From: Elysia marginata
Lineage: Eukaryota; Mollusca; Gastropoda; Plakobranchidae
Direction: 5' to 3'
Length of the DNA stretch: 21,851 nucleotides
Assembly: GCA_019649035.1 (NCBI GenBank)
Contig: BMAT01010188.1
Location: 430,368 to 452,218, forward strand
Made by a program: the position numbers and the translations under genes. Within the stretch, counting starts at the first letter, position 1. Each line of letters begins with the position of its first letter. The notes under the pieces are model-generated. The model ran no database searches, was not told the origin of the DNA, and was given only the letters and a program-made list of their open reading frames with translations. Positions 1 to 9,901 of the stretch are shown piece by piece.

Positions 1-345
1 ACACTAAACATCCTGACTACCTCTTTCTTGTATAATGGAAAGGTCACACTAAACATCCTGACTAAATCTTTTCTGTATAATGGAAAGGTCACACTAAACA
101 TCCTGACTACCTCTTTCCTGTATAATGGAAGGGTCACACTAAACATCCTGACTACCTCTTTCTTGTATAATGGAAAGGTCACACTAAACATCCTGACTAA
201 ATCTTTCCTGTATAATGGAAAGGTCACACTAAACATCCTGACTACCTCTTTCCTGTATAATGGAAGGGTCACACTAAACATCCTGACTACCTCTTTCCTG
301 TATAATGGAAGGGTCACACTAAACATCCTGACTAACTCTTTCTTG
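1..345. repeat. 45-bp minisatellite with 135-bp higher-order pattern
   Basis: Perfectly phased 45-bp units start at 31, 76, 121, 166, 211, 256 and 301, and the array runs off the left edge. Copies differ at three or four bases; the variants AAGG/AAATC, AAGG/ACCTC and AGGG/ACCTC occur in that order twice, so the real unit has been three copies (135 bp). Because 45 is a multiple of 3, one frame stays open by chance and mimics a repetitive protein. The array lies in the intron after exon 5 of the minus-strand gene. Confidence 0.95.
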
Positions 346-540
346 TATACATCCTAACTACCTCTTTCCCCATATGATGGAAGGGCTACAAACATCCTAC
401 CTCCCCTGTATAATAATAGAAAGGCTACATCATACATCCTGAATATTTCTTCTGTGTGATAGAAAGGCTACATCATACATCCTACTATCTCTCTTCTGTA
501 TGGTAGAAGGGCTACATGGAACACCCTGACTATCTCTCTT
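346..540. repeat. Decayed edge of the 45-bp minisatellite
   Basis: Shorter, diverged units continue: each holds a form of GGCTACA..ACATCCT..TCTCTTCTGTAT..GATGGAA. Units are 40-50 bp and lose similarity toward the exon that ends at 544. Confidence 0.8.
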
Positions 541-543
541 CAC

Positions 544-662
544 CTGCATGTGTGGGGTGCCAGAGCCTGCAGTGCCCCCTACACCGTGACTGCCAAGCCC
601 AGACAGAAGATTGATGACACTCTCAAGCTCCTCCTCAGTAGCCAGCTGTGAACTTCCTGAAG
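544..662 (-). CDS. Unrecognised minus gene, fifth visible exon
   Basis: Acceptor TTTTTTTTATTTCATAG. A nearby CTTCAG would create a stop, so the first AG is used. It encodes SSGSSQLATEEELESVINLL then SGLGSHGVGGTAGSGTPHMQ. The donor CAG/GTGAAG abuts the decayed edge of the 45-bp repeat block. More exons must lie to the left of the window. Confidence 0.72.
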
Positions 663-3609
663 CTATGAAATAAAAAAAACATTCAAAACAAAACTGATTT
701 CTGTTTACATCCTACAAGGGGAGGGTCTAAGTTAGCTGACTGTATTGAGAGAATGTCCATTTCCTATCATAATGATAGAATTTACAAAAAAAAATTTTTT
801 TTAAAAATTACTTTAAAATGGTTAAAAAAAACTATTGTTATCGATGATACAGGATTTTTGTTACATATCAAACATAAGAAGACAACAAATTTTAATGAGA
901 AGCTTACATTTGACCTTTATCACATAAACCATAGCTTAAATTGCAAGCCAACTTAGTGTTTGGGAGTTAAAAGAGGAAAATAATAAAGACCCCCCCCCCC
1001 CCCCCACAATTTACTACATAAGAAAAAACAAAACAAAATTCTTAAAGTCAAGTCCTTATTATTAAAACCTGGATATTGTGAATGTGTGCTTAATTCAAAC
1101 CATATTCTGTTAACTAGTTTCATATTTCTTATATATAAAATTCAAAGTTAAACTTTGATACCATGGTGTTGAAAATAACAAAACTGGACTTTGTATAATT
1201 GAAAATCATAGCTTGCCCTCACATGTGATGCGTGGGATGACGAACGCTGTGTCACTTCCTGCCGAGGCCGCTTCCTGAAGTCTTCCTTCGACGTCTGCCG
1301 AGGGAGGCTGGCAGATGTCAAGCCCCTCCTCCTGACTGCCTGCAGTCACAGACACCGTTGGAATTATACACTCCCGCACAGCCCTTCCCTCCTCCTCACC
1401 AGAAGGAGATGACCTGCCCTCCACATCAACATAAAACATACTCTTTCTCTCATCTTTAGGTGGCGATTTTCGATCAAGCAATGACCTGATACGAAAGCCA
1501 AGACCGCTACCATCCCCATCACCGTGTCGGCCTTGATTTCCTCTCAGACCTAAAACATGACGGAAATAAAACACAATGAAGATGTACTGAAATGAGAAAT
1601 TGTTCTCCTCATTTAAAAGGCAGCACATGATTCTGTGGTTTCTTTCCGTAATAGTCTCACACTGCTCCAATTACTGCTGTATGACAAAAAAAATCTATAG
1701 GTAAAAGCATTTTAAATCTGAGAGGTTTGCATCCCTGAACAAAAGTAATATTTTTGAGGAACAACAGTCAGTACACTGCACAAGAGAGCTGCACAAGCTG
1801 AAGGGTTGTTGAGTTCAAAGGTCAATTCAGAGTTATTTTTTTGTATAAATATTTTATATTAAAACTATGTTTATCTTTAACATCAAAGGCAATTAAGAAG
1901 AGTGGAATACTTCAATGTCTACATAGAGGAATTCAACTGTATTCAAAGGTTATCAGATTCTCAAATTTGCTATTTTGCCTACCTCCTTCCTGGCCTTTCC
2001 TTGATTTGGGACTGCCCAAGGGAGAATTTGGAAGACTTGAGTTTGCTGGTCGGGACAATTTTGCCCCATCGCTAGAGCCCAGGATATCCAGACCATCAGC
2101 AAGGCCGAGTCCCAAGACCAGCCTAGTGACCTCCCTTGCTACCGCGGCCTGGTCCTCACCACTTTGGGCCCCAGCTTCGTCCTCTTTCTTCCTGCTGACT
2201 TGTCGGTTCAGGTGCAAGAGTGTGTATACCAACTCACCCATCTTTGAGGTACAAGCAGAGAAATACTGCTTCCTCAATTTGGCAAGAAGAAGGGACACAT
2301 GGCACAGTGTCTGCAGGAGATCATAGAAAAAACTTTAAACAATAAATAAGGCAGAAATAACATTGACCGCACAATTCAAGAGTAGACCATTTCTACGTCA
2401 TTCCCTCAAAATAAGTCACGCAGCTGATTAAAAAAAATATAAAACACTGTAAAAAGTTTTCTCAAAGGCCTTCATAACAGTGGATATATGATATTTTATT
2501 TAGTTTAAGTGTTTGAAAGATTGCCAATGGTTCTGACCAAAATCTACATTGATTTATTCGCAACTATAGTTGTAACAGCATTTTACCTCGCCCCCTATTT
2601 TCTTCTGTAAAAAAATCAATAAACTCTTGCTTACTGGTATAATGGCACCAGTGACCTTCATTTCTGCTAACTGACACTCTGGGTGGGCGGAGCTATGAAT
2701 TCAACAGGCAGTGACTAGGCATAAGGCACAAATGGTAACTCAGTAACACCTAAGTAACGCCTCTAAGCAGTGTGTGTAGTGCATAAATCTAGTCACCTGG
2801 CCATAGGCAAGAGGGTCCAAGTGTGAGACCTGCTTGTAAAGCAGCAAGTCCTCCATCTCCTTCAGTAAAGAAATACCAGGCTGGCTTGAGGCAGAAGCAA
2901 ACACATCTCCAAGCCGACTCTTGAGCACATCTCCGACACAGCTGAGGGTCAGGGACACAGCAAAACAAATACACAATGACTAAGTCTTATAGGTATGATA
3001 GGGTTGAATTTCTACACTTTTTCACTGTGCTTTAAGGTTTGGAGGTGCCACTTCTATTAATAAGAGCATAAAATAAAGTTGATCACTTAAATATAATCAA
3101 ATTGAAATACTCCGAATCTGTCAATCCCCAACACTGAACCATGCTGTTCTAACTGCATTTCAAGGCTGGGAGTAAATAGTTCGAAATTTTACGTCCTTCC
3201 TATTTTTACCATTATTGACTCACCTATAGACAGTGCCCTGCATCCCAGCTGCAAGAGCCTGTGTTAAGTGTGTCCCTGCTGCTTCCAGTTGTGCCAAGGC
3301 AGAGTGAAGGGCCACAACTCCTTTGTGACACTCAGCCAGAACTACCGCAGGTGGTGGTCCGGGCAACGCTGGATTTCTGACCTTTCTTGCAGTAGTTGTT
3401 GCGGAAGTGGTGGTGCTGGAGATTTGACTTAAATGTGAACCTTGCAGCCACTTGCCGCCTTCCACAGCTGCTACTGGGGGCATGGTGGTTGCGGTGGTGT
3501 TGGCTTTTGCGGGGGGAGCCGACATGATTGAATAGTGAGAGGCTTGGCTTGCAGGTGGCGGGGGCAGAGACACCAGGTCTTGCTGCACGGACGTCACCAG
3601 CTCCAACAC
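544..3609 (-). CDS. Unrecognised multi-exon protein gene, five exons, both ends incomplete
   Basis: In transcription order the exons are 3609-3224 (5' limit uncertain), 2941-2797, 2310-1983, 1549-1223 and 662-544. All four internal junctions use GT/AG and keep one frame, giving about 435 codons. The exons are clearly richer in GC than their AT-rich introns. Visible parts: an Ala/Thr/Pro-rich N-terminal stretch, several likely amphipathic helices (AECHKGVVALHSALAQLEAA, LKEMEDLLLYKQVSHLD, LRKQYFSACTSKMGELVYTL), a Ser/Pro/Lys linker, and a Gly/Glu-rich tail ending in EEELESVINLLSGLG. There is no signal peptide or membrane segment. It looks like a large helical scaffold or trafficking-type protein with disordered loops, but I do not recognise the family. 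It is transcribed away from the BRD7/9 gene, and the 3' end lies left of the window. Confidence 0.75.
990..1005. repeat. Poly-C tract, 16 bases
   Basis: An uninterrupted run of 16 C in the intron between the fourth and fifth visible exons of the minus-strand gene. The length in the assembly may be unreliable. Confidence 0.9.
1223..1549 (-). CDS. Unrecognised minus gene, fourth visible exon
   Basis: Acceptor CATGTTTTAG, donor GTGAGG. The split codon GGT joins the previous exon. It encodes a Gly/Asp-rich start (GNQGRHGDGDGSGLGF), then RIRSLLDRKSPPKDERKSMF and an acidic tail with GSDTAFVIPRIT. The composition suggests disorder with a short ordered core. Confidence 0.72.
1983..2310 (-). CDS. Unrecognised minus gene, third visible exon
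   Basis: Acceptor TGATCTCCTGCAG, donor GTAGGC. It encodes TLCHVSLLLAKLRKQYFSAC and MGELVYTLLHLNRQVSRKKE, then AAVAREVTRLVLGLGLADGL, ending in a Ser/Pro/Gly-rich stretch (SLPNSPLGSPKSRKGQEG). The last part resembles a disordered linker with SP phosphorylation-type sites. Confidence 0.75.
2797..2941 (-). CDS. Unrecognised minus gene, second visible exon
   Basis: Acceptor CTGACCCTCAG, donor CAG then GTGACT. It encodes 48 codons after the split Ser: CVGDVLKSRLGDVFASASSQ then PGISLLKEMEDLLLYKQVSH. The phase matches both neighbours. It looks helical and ordered. Confidence 0.75.
3224..3609 (-). CDS. Unrecognised minus gene, first visible exon
   Basis: The frame is open from 3609 down to donor GTGAGT (exon ends at 3224 with TAT AG). 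It reads LELVTSVQQDLVSLPPPPAS, then a Thr/Ala/Pro-rich segment with an internal ATG (MSAPPAKANTTATT, near 3525), then NPALPGPPPAVVLAECHKGV. The 5' boundary is unclear: a TGA lies just before 3609, so there is either an acceptor near 3607-3611 (GTGTGAG) or translation starts at the internal ATG. Confidence 0.65.
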
Positions 3610-4584
3610 TCACACAGACCCAAACCAGCATTGACGCTAAGCAATAGGCCTACACATCCATGACTGTACCCTCGGCATATACACCAATTTTCAAAGTATA
3701 TCTCTCTATAAGAGGACTAAACTAGTAGTTGTCATGGTTCCAAATATTGTCTGATCACAGATTCAGCTTAAAAGTTCTTTCTCTGCATCCAGGTCAACTG
3801 TTTATGACTCTTGGTGACTGAAGATTTACAACAGTTGCTCTTATATACTGACTTTTTTCATTGTTCTCAGTTTCATGAGTTTTCACCAACCTTAATGCTT
3901 ATAGCGCCAGCCAAGTCGACTTGATAGGAAGAAATCTGTGAAATATGAGAGATGAAATATGTCAATCATAATTAAAACACTTAAAACTAATTATTTGCAG
4001 AACACATTTACCTTTATTATTAATTTAATAGCTCATCAAAAAAAGTTGTTTTAACATTAATCATGAAAACTTTTTAAGACAAAGGGCAAGTAGAGTGTCA
4101 GCCCTCTTACAAAGACAGTAATATCATAATCATAATGAAGAGCTATTTACAAATTGAAGCCAGGGCAAACAGTGTAAGCTCTAGGGAAATGGGAAATAAA
4201 TTAGAAAAAAAATCAATTATTTAGATGCGTACATGGCCTAGGCATTGGGACAGAGCACCTGAGCTTGCTAAACCAACCAAATTTATTGATTAGTGTGGGT
4301 GGCGAGCTTTGGGAGACACATGTCAGACGATTACAATTGGCTGGTGTGAACATTGTAAACTTAAAACACATGACAAGAAAATAGACAGTATTCAGGTGTT
4401 GTAAAGTTTGTTTCCAACACCTACAAATGATCATTTACACTGAGTGTAACACAATGTCTATAGATGGGTAATAGATAAAAAAAGAACTCTTACTTGTGCA
4501 AGGTTATCAATCTTTAACAAGAAAAGAAAAGTAGAACAATATGGGGTAAAATAATAAAGCAAGAAGAGACAGAGAAGAATTACA

Positions 4585-4596
4585 AAGAGAGAAAGT

Positions 4597-4639
<43 letters not shown>

Positions 4640-4665
4640 GAGGGAGAGACAGAGAGGAATAGAGA
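4585..4665. repeat. (GA)n microsatellite
   Basis: AGAGAGAG runs with few interruptions, followed by a purine-rich tail to about 4700. Confidence 0.95.
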
Positions 4666-4845
4666 GACGGACAGGCAGAGGAAGACAGTGGGGGAAAAGG
4701 AAGAACAAGTTTTTATTTTATATCTCCTTTTCTCAAAATGAACTCAAAACACTTTTTGAAAGCAGTTTCTTTATTATCTAATATCCCTATAACCATGTTT
4801 CTCAACCTCTTTATCCTCGTCCACTTTCTACTTCCCTATGCCCCC

Positions 4846-4868
4846 TTTCTCTCTCTCTCTCTCTCTTT
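4846..4868. repeat. (TC)n microsatellite
   Basis: CTTTCTCTCTCTCTCTCTCT run about 200 bp after the GA array, opposite in strand sense. The two could pair as an imperfect inverted repeat in a transcript. Confidence 0.85.
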
Positions 4869-5080
4869 CATTTTCAGTTTCTCTGTCTTTACACCTATGT
4901 TTATACATGTCCGTCTGTCTCTCCCTTCTCTTTTGGTCCTAAGTAATAAATTTCTACTTTGATCTAGATCTCAATCTATTGCATTATTTTAATTTACACT
5001 GTAACTAACAGCTGACAGCCTGATGCCAAATAAAGCTTTTTAATGAGTTTTACGCCCCCTGAGCTTCCCAATGGTGCTTA

Positions 5081-5093
5081 TATAGTTATAAAG
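5081..5093 (+). promoter_or_regulatory. TATA-box-like element before the small gene candidate
   Basis: The run TATAGTTATAAAG ends 71 bp before the candidate ATG at 5164, so a start site 25-35 bp downstream would give a 5' leader of about 40-50 bases. In AT-rich DNA such a match alone is weak; its position before the GC-rich exon is what supports it. Confidence 0.3.
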
Positions 5094-5163
5094 AGCGTGG
5101 CTAGCCTAGATAAGTTCTACTGCTAGGCCTTGAAGCCAAGCACTGCACACAGTTTCTTTAACT

Positions 5164-5406
5164 ATGGCCCAGACGTGGCAGGGTCGCGCAGTACCGTGCA
5201 GCCCAATCAACACAAAGTCAGGTGAGGCTTTGGCAAGCAAATGTTACACTGTCTGATCCTAAATTGCAGATGTAAGCAGAGGTAGCTTATCTAGCTGTCT
5301 ACTTTTAAAAAAGAATTCTGTATCTCTCTCTCAATTCCTGCAAGGCTTTGTGGCTGACGAAACCTCACAGCTGGCACTGTGTGTGAGCCAACAGGGCAAG
5401 CATTAA
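5164..5406 (+). CDS. Possible two-exon small protein gene (39 aa) behind a TATA box
   Basis: Exon 1 is 5164-5221 (MAQTWQGRAVPCSPINTKS plus one base, donor GGTGAGG). Exon 2 begins at 5345 after TCTCTCTCAATTCCTGCAAG and reads GFVADETSQLALCVSQQGKH to a TAA at 5404-5406. The phase closes, and the 123-bp intron has a pyrimidine tract. Both exons are GC-richer than their surroundings, as real exons here are. A TATAAAG lies 77 bp before the ATG. A donor-like GTGAGC inside exon 2 (5383) could instead lead to further exons. I recognise no family. It could also be the first part of a longer gene, or a noncoding transcript. Confidence 0.4.
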
Positions 5407-5577
5407 GTTCACATATAACGGCCTGCTCACTCATTAATTTTAATCAGCTCATATAGCAAAAAAATTGAATATAAAAAAAAATTATCCATGATTTGGCCTT
5501 ACATTTTAAAATGACCAGAGTTTGGTGCATGTCCCTAAAATGAGGAACTAAACCCTACCCGTCAACACAAAATTGGA

Positions 5578-5601
5578 GGGGGGGAGGGGGGAGGGAGGGG
5601 G
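5578..5601 (+). other. Canonical G-quadruplex motif
   Basis: Four G-tracts (7, 6, 3 and 5 G) separated by single A bases. One-base loops give the most stable class of G-quadruplex. Confidence 0.75.
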
Positions 5602-5714
5602 TGTAGCCATTTTCTGAACCTGCAGCACTTAGCAAAAAATTTCTAATTTTTTTTTCAATATAGGATATTTTGGAAAAGGTCATGAAGATGAAAGGTAAAT
5701 GAAACAATACTAGC

Positions 5715-5815
5715 GGGTGGAGGGGGAGAGAGGACGAGAGAGACAGAGAGAGGTGACAGTGCGAGACAGGCAGACAAACACACTGAGCAAAAGAGACAGA
5801 CTGACAGAGGCAGAT
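5715..5815. repeat. GA-rich and GACA-rich simple repeat
   Basis: Purine-rich GAGAGAGGACGAGAGAGACAGAG and later GACAGACTGACAG runs. Open frames opposite it are low-complexity Ser/Leu artefacts. Confidence 0.8.
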
Positions 5816-8519
5816 AAAACCTATGGCCACTATTTTTGGTTTGCACCTTAGATCTCATTTACCGCCGTAACAATGTAAGGCTTAGAGTCTCGATACCACC
5901 TGATTTCTATGGAAAACTGAGAATGGTCCAGAATAATCTGCATTTTTTATTCAGTGTTGGTTTTAAATCATGTTGCGAGACTGTTGTAGATAACTCAGAA
6001 CATGATGAAGTTATGATTTATTATAGCTTTGATTGGATGAAATGTCTTATGAGCCGCACAGAAATGTAAATTTTGTTGACTGAAAAAAGAATGTTGAAAG
6101 TTTCACCATTTGCTGATATCATCCGCTCATCAGCCCAAAGTTACTTTTTACTGCTTTTTGGGAAGTAAGGTATTGATTTCCTTAATTACCTTAAAAAAAA
6201 AAAATGGCACTAAACATGCGAAAAGACCAAATCTAGATTTCTAGGCTTAGGTCTAAAAAATAGAACCACTATCAAATACAATAATGTCACTATTAACAAG
6301 GATGCTTTTGAAATTTTTCACACTGAACACTTATTTTCTTGCTGGATAATGATATTTACTACATTTAATGATTTAATACAAGGCTAGAACCACATATGTA
6401 CATAATAAATACAAATTATTGACTTGTACTGGTAAAAAACATAATACATGTAAAAGACTAGATTGGGGGAGTGGGGTGGTATATATGCTAGCCTATGTTT
6501 ATAAGCATCACAAAAAAAATTATTTTTTAAGGATAAGGTAGGGTGCATTGTATACATAGAAGAATATAATCTATAATCAATAGTATGAGAATAAAATGAA
6601 AGTTGATAATTGAATGCTTATCATAGGAGTTGCCTAACAGTTTGAAACAAAGTTTAGCTGTTTATAAAATTTATAAGTGGTGAATTATAATGTGAAACCC
6701 CTCTCATTTTGACAAAACATAACGTCACTCAGCAGATCTATACAAAACATACAAAAAATAGAGGGTGTAGTGGGTTTTTCCTCTTCTTTTTATCTGTAGA
6801 AAATGACCAAAAACTACCTTGAGAGAGAAAAAATCATAAACATCCAGGGTGAATAAAGACATGTAATGTATATTTTAAGGCATAATTAGGAATCATTGGA
6901 TACTCAAAAAATAGGCCTTCTATTTAATGAAACATTTATGTCTGGAAGTTTAAAAAGAAAACATCAATTTTGATGTTAAGGCATTTTATTTTAAATGAAA
7001 TTGAGAGAGGCAGCATAGTTTACTTTATTTTAGTGGTTAACGGATCCGATAAGTGTTCTATTGATAATAGGTTTTTCCCAGTTGTTCGGGAAATTGCTGA
7101 GTTGTTGACTGAGAAAACAAAACCACTAGGTCTAGCCCTCAGTCGAACATTGGTTGTTAAAAAAAAGTACTTAAAGTTACGTTTAAGAGGCTAAATAGCT
7201 TATGAAAATCAAATGAAATTATTACTGAATAAAAGGTTATGGGAAAATGGACATTTTCAACCACCGTTTCTAACTATCTAAGCCTTGATTACTTTATTTC
7301 TATAAAATTATCACCGTACTGAGGCGTGCTTGTCTGCTAGGCCTACCAAAAAAAGTTTGCAGCTTATTTGTGAAATCATCAAGGAACCACTTCTTTAATG
7401 CTCTGCGGTTTACCAAATTGAGTAAAGAAAAACTTTACACTATGACTTTGTTTTGTACAGACTGGGAGCTGAAAGTTTTCAATGAAACAAGGGAAGGAAA
7501 CATCCCACTCATAACATCGGGCTTAAAAGTCTTTTAGTTTTACTAGCAGAGTAGCAGTAGCGCTCAGCTCAGGTCAGCATATCATCTTACAAGCACCGGG
7601 ATGTTTCAAGTACAGGTCTAATTGAAGATTAATGTCTTGAATTCACAAAAACTTACGTTTTGAAGCCCTAGTATTGCAAAATTCGAGTTCAGTCACCTGA
7701 TGATAGGCCAAGTAAAAAAACCCGGGAAATTGTGTGCATCATTTTTGTGTTTGCAACATTCATGATATCAGTAAAATTATAAGATAAACAAAACCTTGAA
7801 ACTCTTGGTTTAACAGTTCATTTAATAATAAAGAAAGCCCAAGTAAAAAAAGGAAGCATTGTTTTTTCAAATATTATACATTTGGGTTAGAAATTCAGAC
7901 CCCCTCCAAGGTCCACATTCATGGAATCTGCCCTAAACAACTTCACAATTTTTTGAAATTTCATTTTGCCTTTTTGCTGTTTTCTAAAGAGTTCCCCATG
8001 TAATACAATATGTAGTCATTGAGTTCATGACTGCCTGATTAGGTCATCACAGGGTAATTGAACCAGGGATCATCATCATGTTTAGCCAAATTATATACAA
8101 AATAGTCTAGAGTCACATTCATCTATCTACAGGTGTTCCCAGGGGCTCTTCAGTGCTTGTCTGTTTGGACCCCTAGACCACCCAGAAAAGAGCTCTTTTC
8201 CTAATCCCTAACCCCTTAGTTTCTACTCAGTTGAATGCAGAACTTCAAGCAAGACAGTTGTCTTTCTATAGATCTAGTCCTTACTCCATTCTGATGTCTT
8301 TAAATGAGTCTTAAGTGTACTTAGCTAAGTAGAAGTTCTAAGATCTAGATTCTTAGTCTAGACTTCTGACTCCTTAGACATGAGAGTGTATACTATTTAT
8401 ATATCTTGGCCTATTAGCAAAGAATTTAGCATAGATCTAATAAACAAAAAAGAGTAGGCACCAAGTCAGGGCCAAGTCAAGATCTGTAGATAGAATCTAG
8501 ATCTAGCTAGAAGGGAAAG
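5816..8519. other. AT-rich stretch without recognised gene
   Basis: Short open frames at 5836-6069 and 6970-7194 lack recognisable motifs and exon-like composition. An acceptor-donor pair brackets 23 bases at 5851-5873, but nothing proves it. No RNA gene or transposon end was seen. Confidence 0.5.
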
Positions 8520-8770
8520 ACTTCCATACCGACGCGCCAGTAAAAGTAACGAAATGAAGGAAGTCTGTTTACAAAATGGCGTCACATAGATCTATACACT
8601 TGCGTTGTCCCGAGTGGTGAAAGAAAATTCCATTTATATAAAAATACAACGCACTAGACCAATGTTCAGTGAATATTCATCCATTAACATTGGATTAGTC
8701 ATATTGTAGCAGGTAACAAGTTTATCTAGTGCTTTAAATTAATTTCAAAGTAACGCGTCGGTATGGAAGT
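8520..8770. mobile_element. MITE-like element with 17-bp terminal inverted repeats
   Basis: ACTTCCATACCGACGCG at 8520-8536 is matched exactly by its reverse complement at 8754-8770. The 251-bp unit is AT-rich with no coding capacity. No clear target duplication flanks it, so a DNA-transposon origin is inference. It lies about 770 bp before the BRD7/9 start codon. Confidence 0.55.
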
Positions 8771-9538
8771 GATTCCGCTGGAAGTATGTAGGCCTACCTA
8801 AAATAGAATCCATTCCAGATTTTGCAGTAGCCCTACCACCAGGCTGCTGCCACCATCCTGTACTGTAGTCGTTTTTACTTCGTAAGATGTTCAAACTATA
8901 ACTCAAATAAATCTAGATGGTCTATATAGATCTAGATCTACACTATATAGAATCAGAATGTCTAGATTTCTCTATTTAAGTCCTAATATACATGAATTCT
9001 TGAGACTATGGCCTTCCCTAGGCCTAGATTGTTAGACAATAAGGCTCCATGGCAGCTTAAGAATTTTAAAAGCAGAGAACTTTACTTTGCCTATCATTGT
9101 ATTCATGGCGATCCGAGTAGATCGTCTCAGATTTGTATAGGCCTATAGATTTTGTCTTGCTGTAGGCCTTTATAGATCTGTATCTGGCTAGGCTGCTGTC
9201 TGCTGTAGAACTATCAGTTCTATTAGCTGTTTTACTTATCTTTACTTTAGCTGTGTAAATAAAAGGAAGCTGCTATGTACACACTTTTCGTTTAAAGCTA
9301 TTGAAACAATACTTAATCTTGACACACTACCGAATTTTGTTTTCTAAAAAGAAGATGTTCCAAAACAGAGACGCTCGACGCTTGTGTTCTAAAATGAAAA
9401 CGAAAATAAAATAAGATAAGACAAAGAGAAAGATCTTGTAGATCTAGGCGATCTATCAAAGTCTTAAACCCTTCCAAATCGGATCTTAATATAAAAAAAT
9501 TATAACTTAGATATAGATAAGAGCTTTTCGGAAATATA
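8771..9538 (+). promoter_or_regulatory. Presumed promoter and 5' leader region of BRD7/9
   Basis: Directly precedes the start codon at 9539. It has no clear TATA box at a fixed spacing, and the transcription start cannot be placed. It is rich in AGATCT and TCTAGA palindromes. A noncoding first exon cannot be excluded. Confidence 0.4.
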
Positions 9539-9599
9539 ATGGGCAGCAAGAAACACAAGAAGCACAAGTCTGAAAACAAAGGAGGAACTGACACGGACG
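9539..9599 (+). CDS. BRD9: BRD7/9 exon 1 (start codon)
   Basis: Encodes MGSKKHKKHKSENKGGTDTD plus one base of the next codon. BRD7 and BRD9 begin with a very similar MGKKHKKHKS stretch, which fixes the start. The ATG context is good (A at -3, G at +4). The donor is GGTAGG with GT at 9600. The leftover G joins AT of exon 2 to make Asp21. Confidence 0.9.
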
Positions 9600-9868
9600 G
9601 TAGGCGAACTAACGAAGTCAATCTAAGCTAAGGATTTTAAAGCTCAATCTAACATAGATCTAGTACTTAATGGCTTCAGTGTAGATCTATTGGAATGGTT
9701 AGTTAATGAACTGCAGGGGAACCATCCATGCTGCAGAACAGTGGAAACTACAGTCGGACCTGCTTAATCGGGAAATTTCGGGAGAAGGCATCTTTTCCCG
9801 ATTTCCCGGGTCTTTGCATTTTTTACTAAAAATTGGACCTCTCATGGAAATAAATGTAAAACTCAAGC

Positions 9869-9901
<33 letters not shown>

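Larger units (their letters stand above)
3611..5080. other. Noncoding region upstream of the minus-strand gene
   Basis: Apart from the GA and TC microsatellites, I see no exon I can support. It may hold the missing 5' exon and promoter of the minus-strand gene. A 73-codon open frame at 4434-4213 has no splice or composition support. Confidence 0.5.

Noticed and set aside
28-357. A 109-codon open frame made of 15-residue repeats
   Set aside because: It follows only from the 45-bp minisatellite, whose period is a multiple of 3. There is no start context or conservation signal.
1841-2326. A 161-codon plus-strand open frame
   Set aside because: Lies opposite the third visible exon of the minus-strand gene, which has splice sites in phase; this frame has none.
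5555-5858. Two overlapping minus-strand open frames
   Set aside because: Low-complexity Ser/Leu/Pro translations of the G-run and GA-rich repeat.
5851-5873. A 23-bp micro-exon that could extend the small gene candidate
   Set aside because: Acceptor and donor bracket it and phase could fit, but so short a match is expected by chance.
6970-7194. A 74-codon plus-strand open frame
   Set aside because: AT-rich composition like the surrounding DNA, no family motif and no convincing splice signals.
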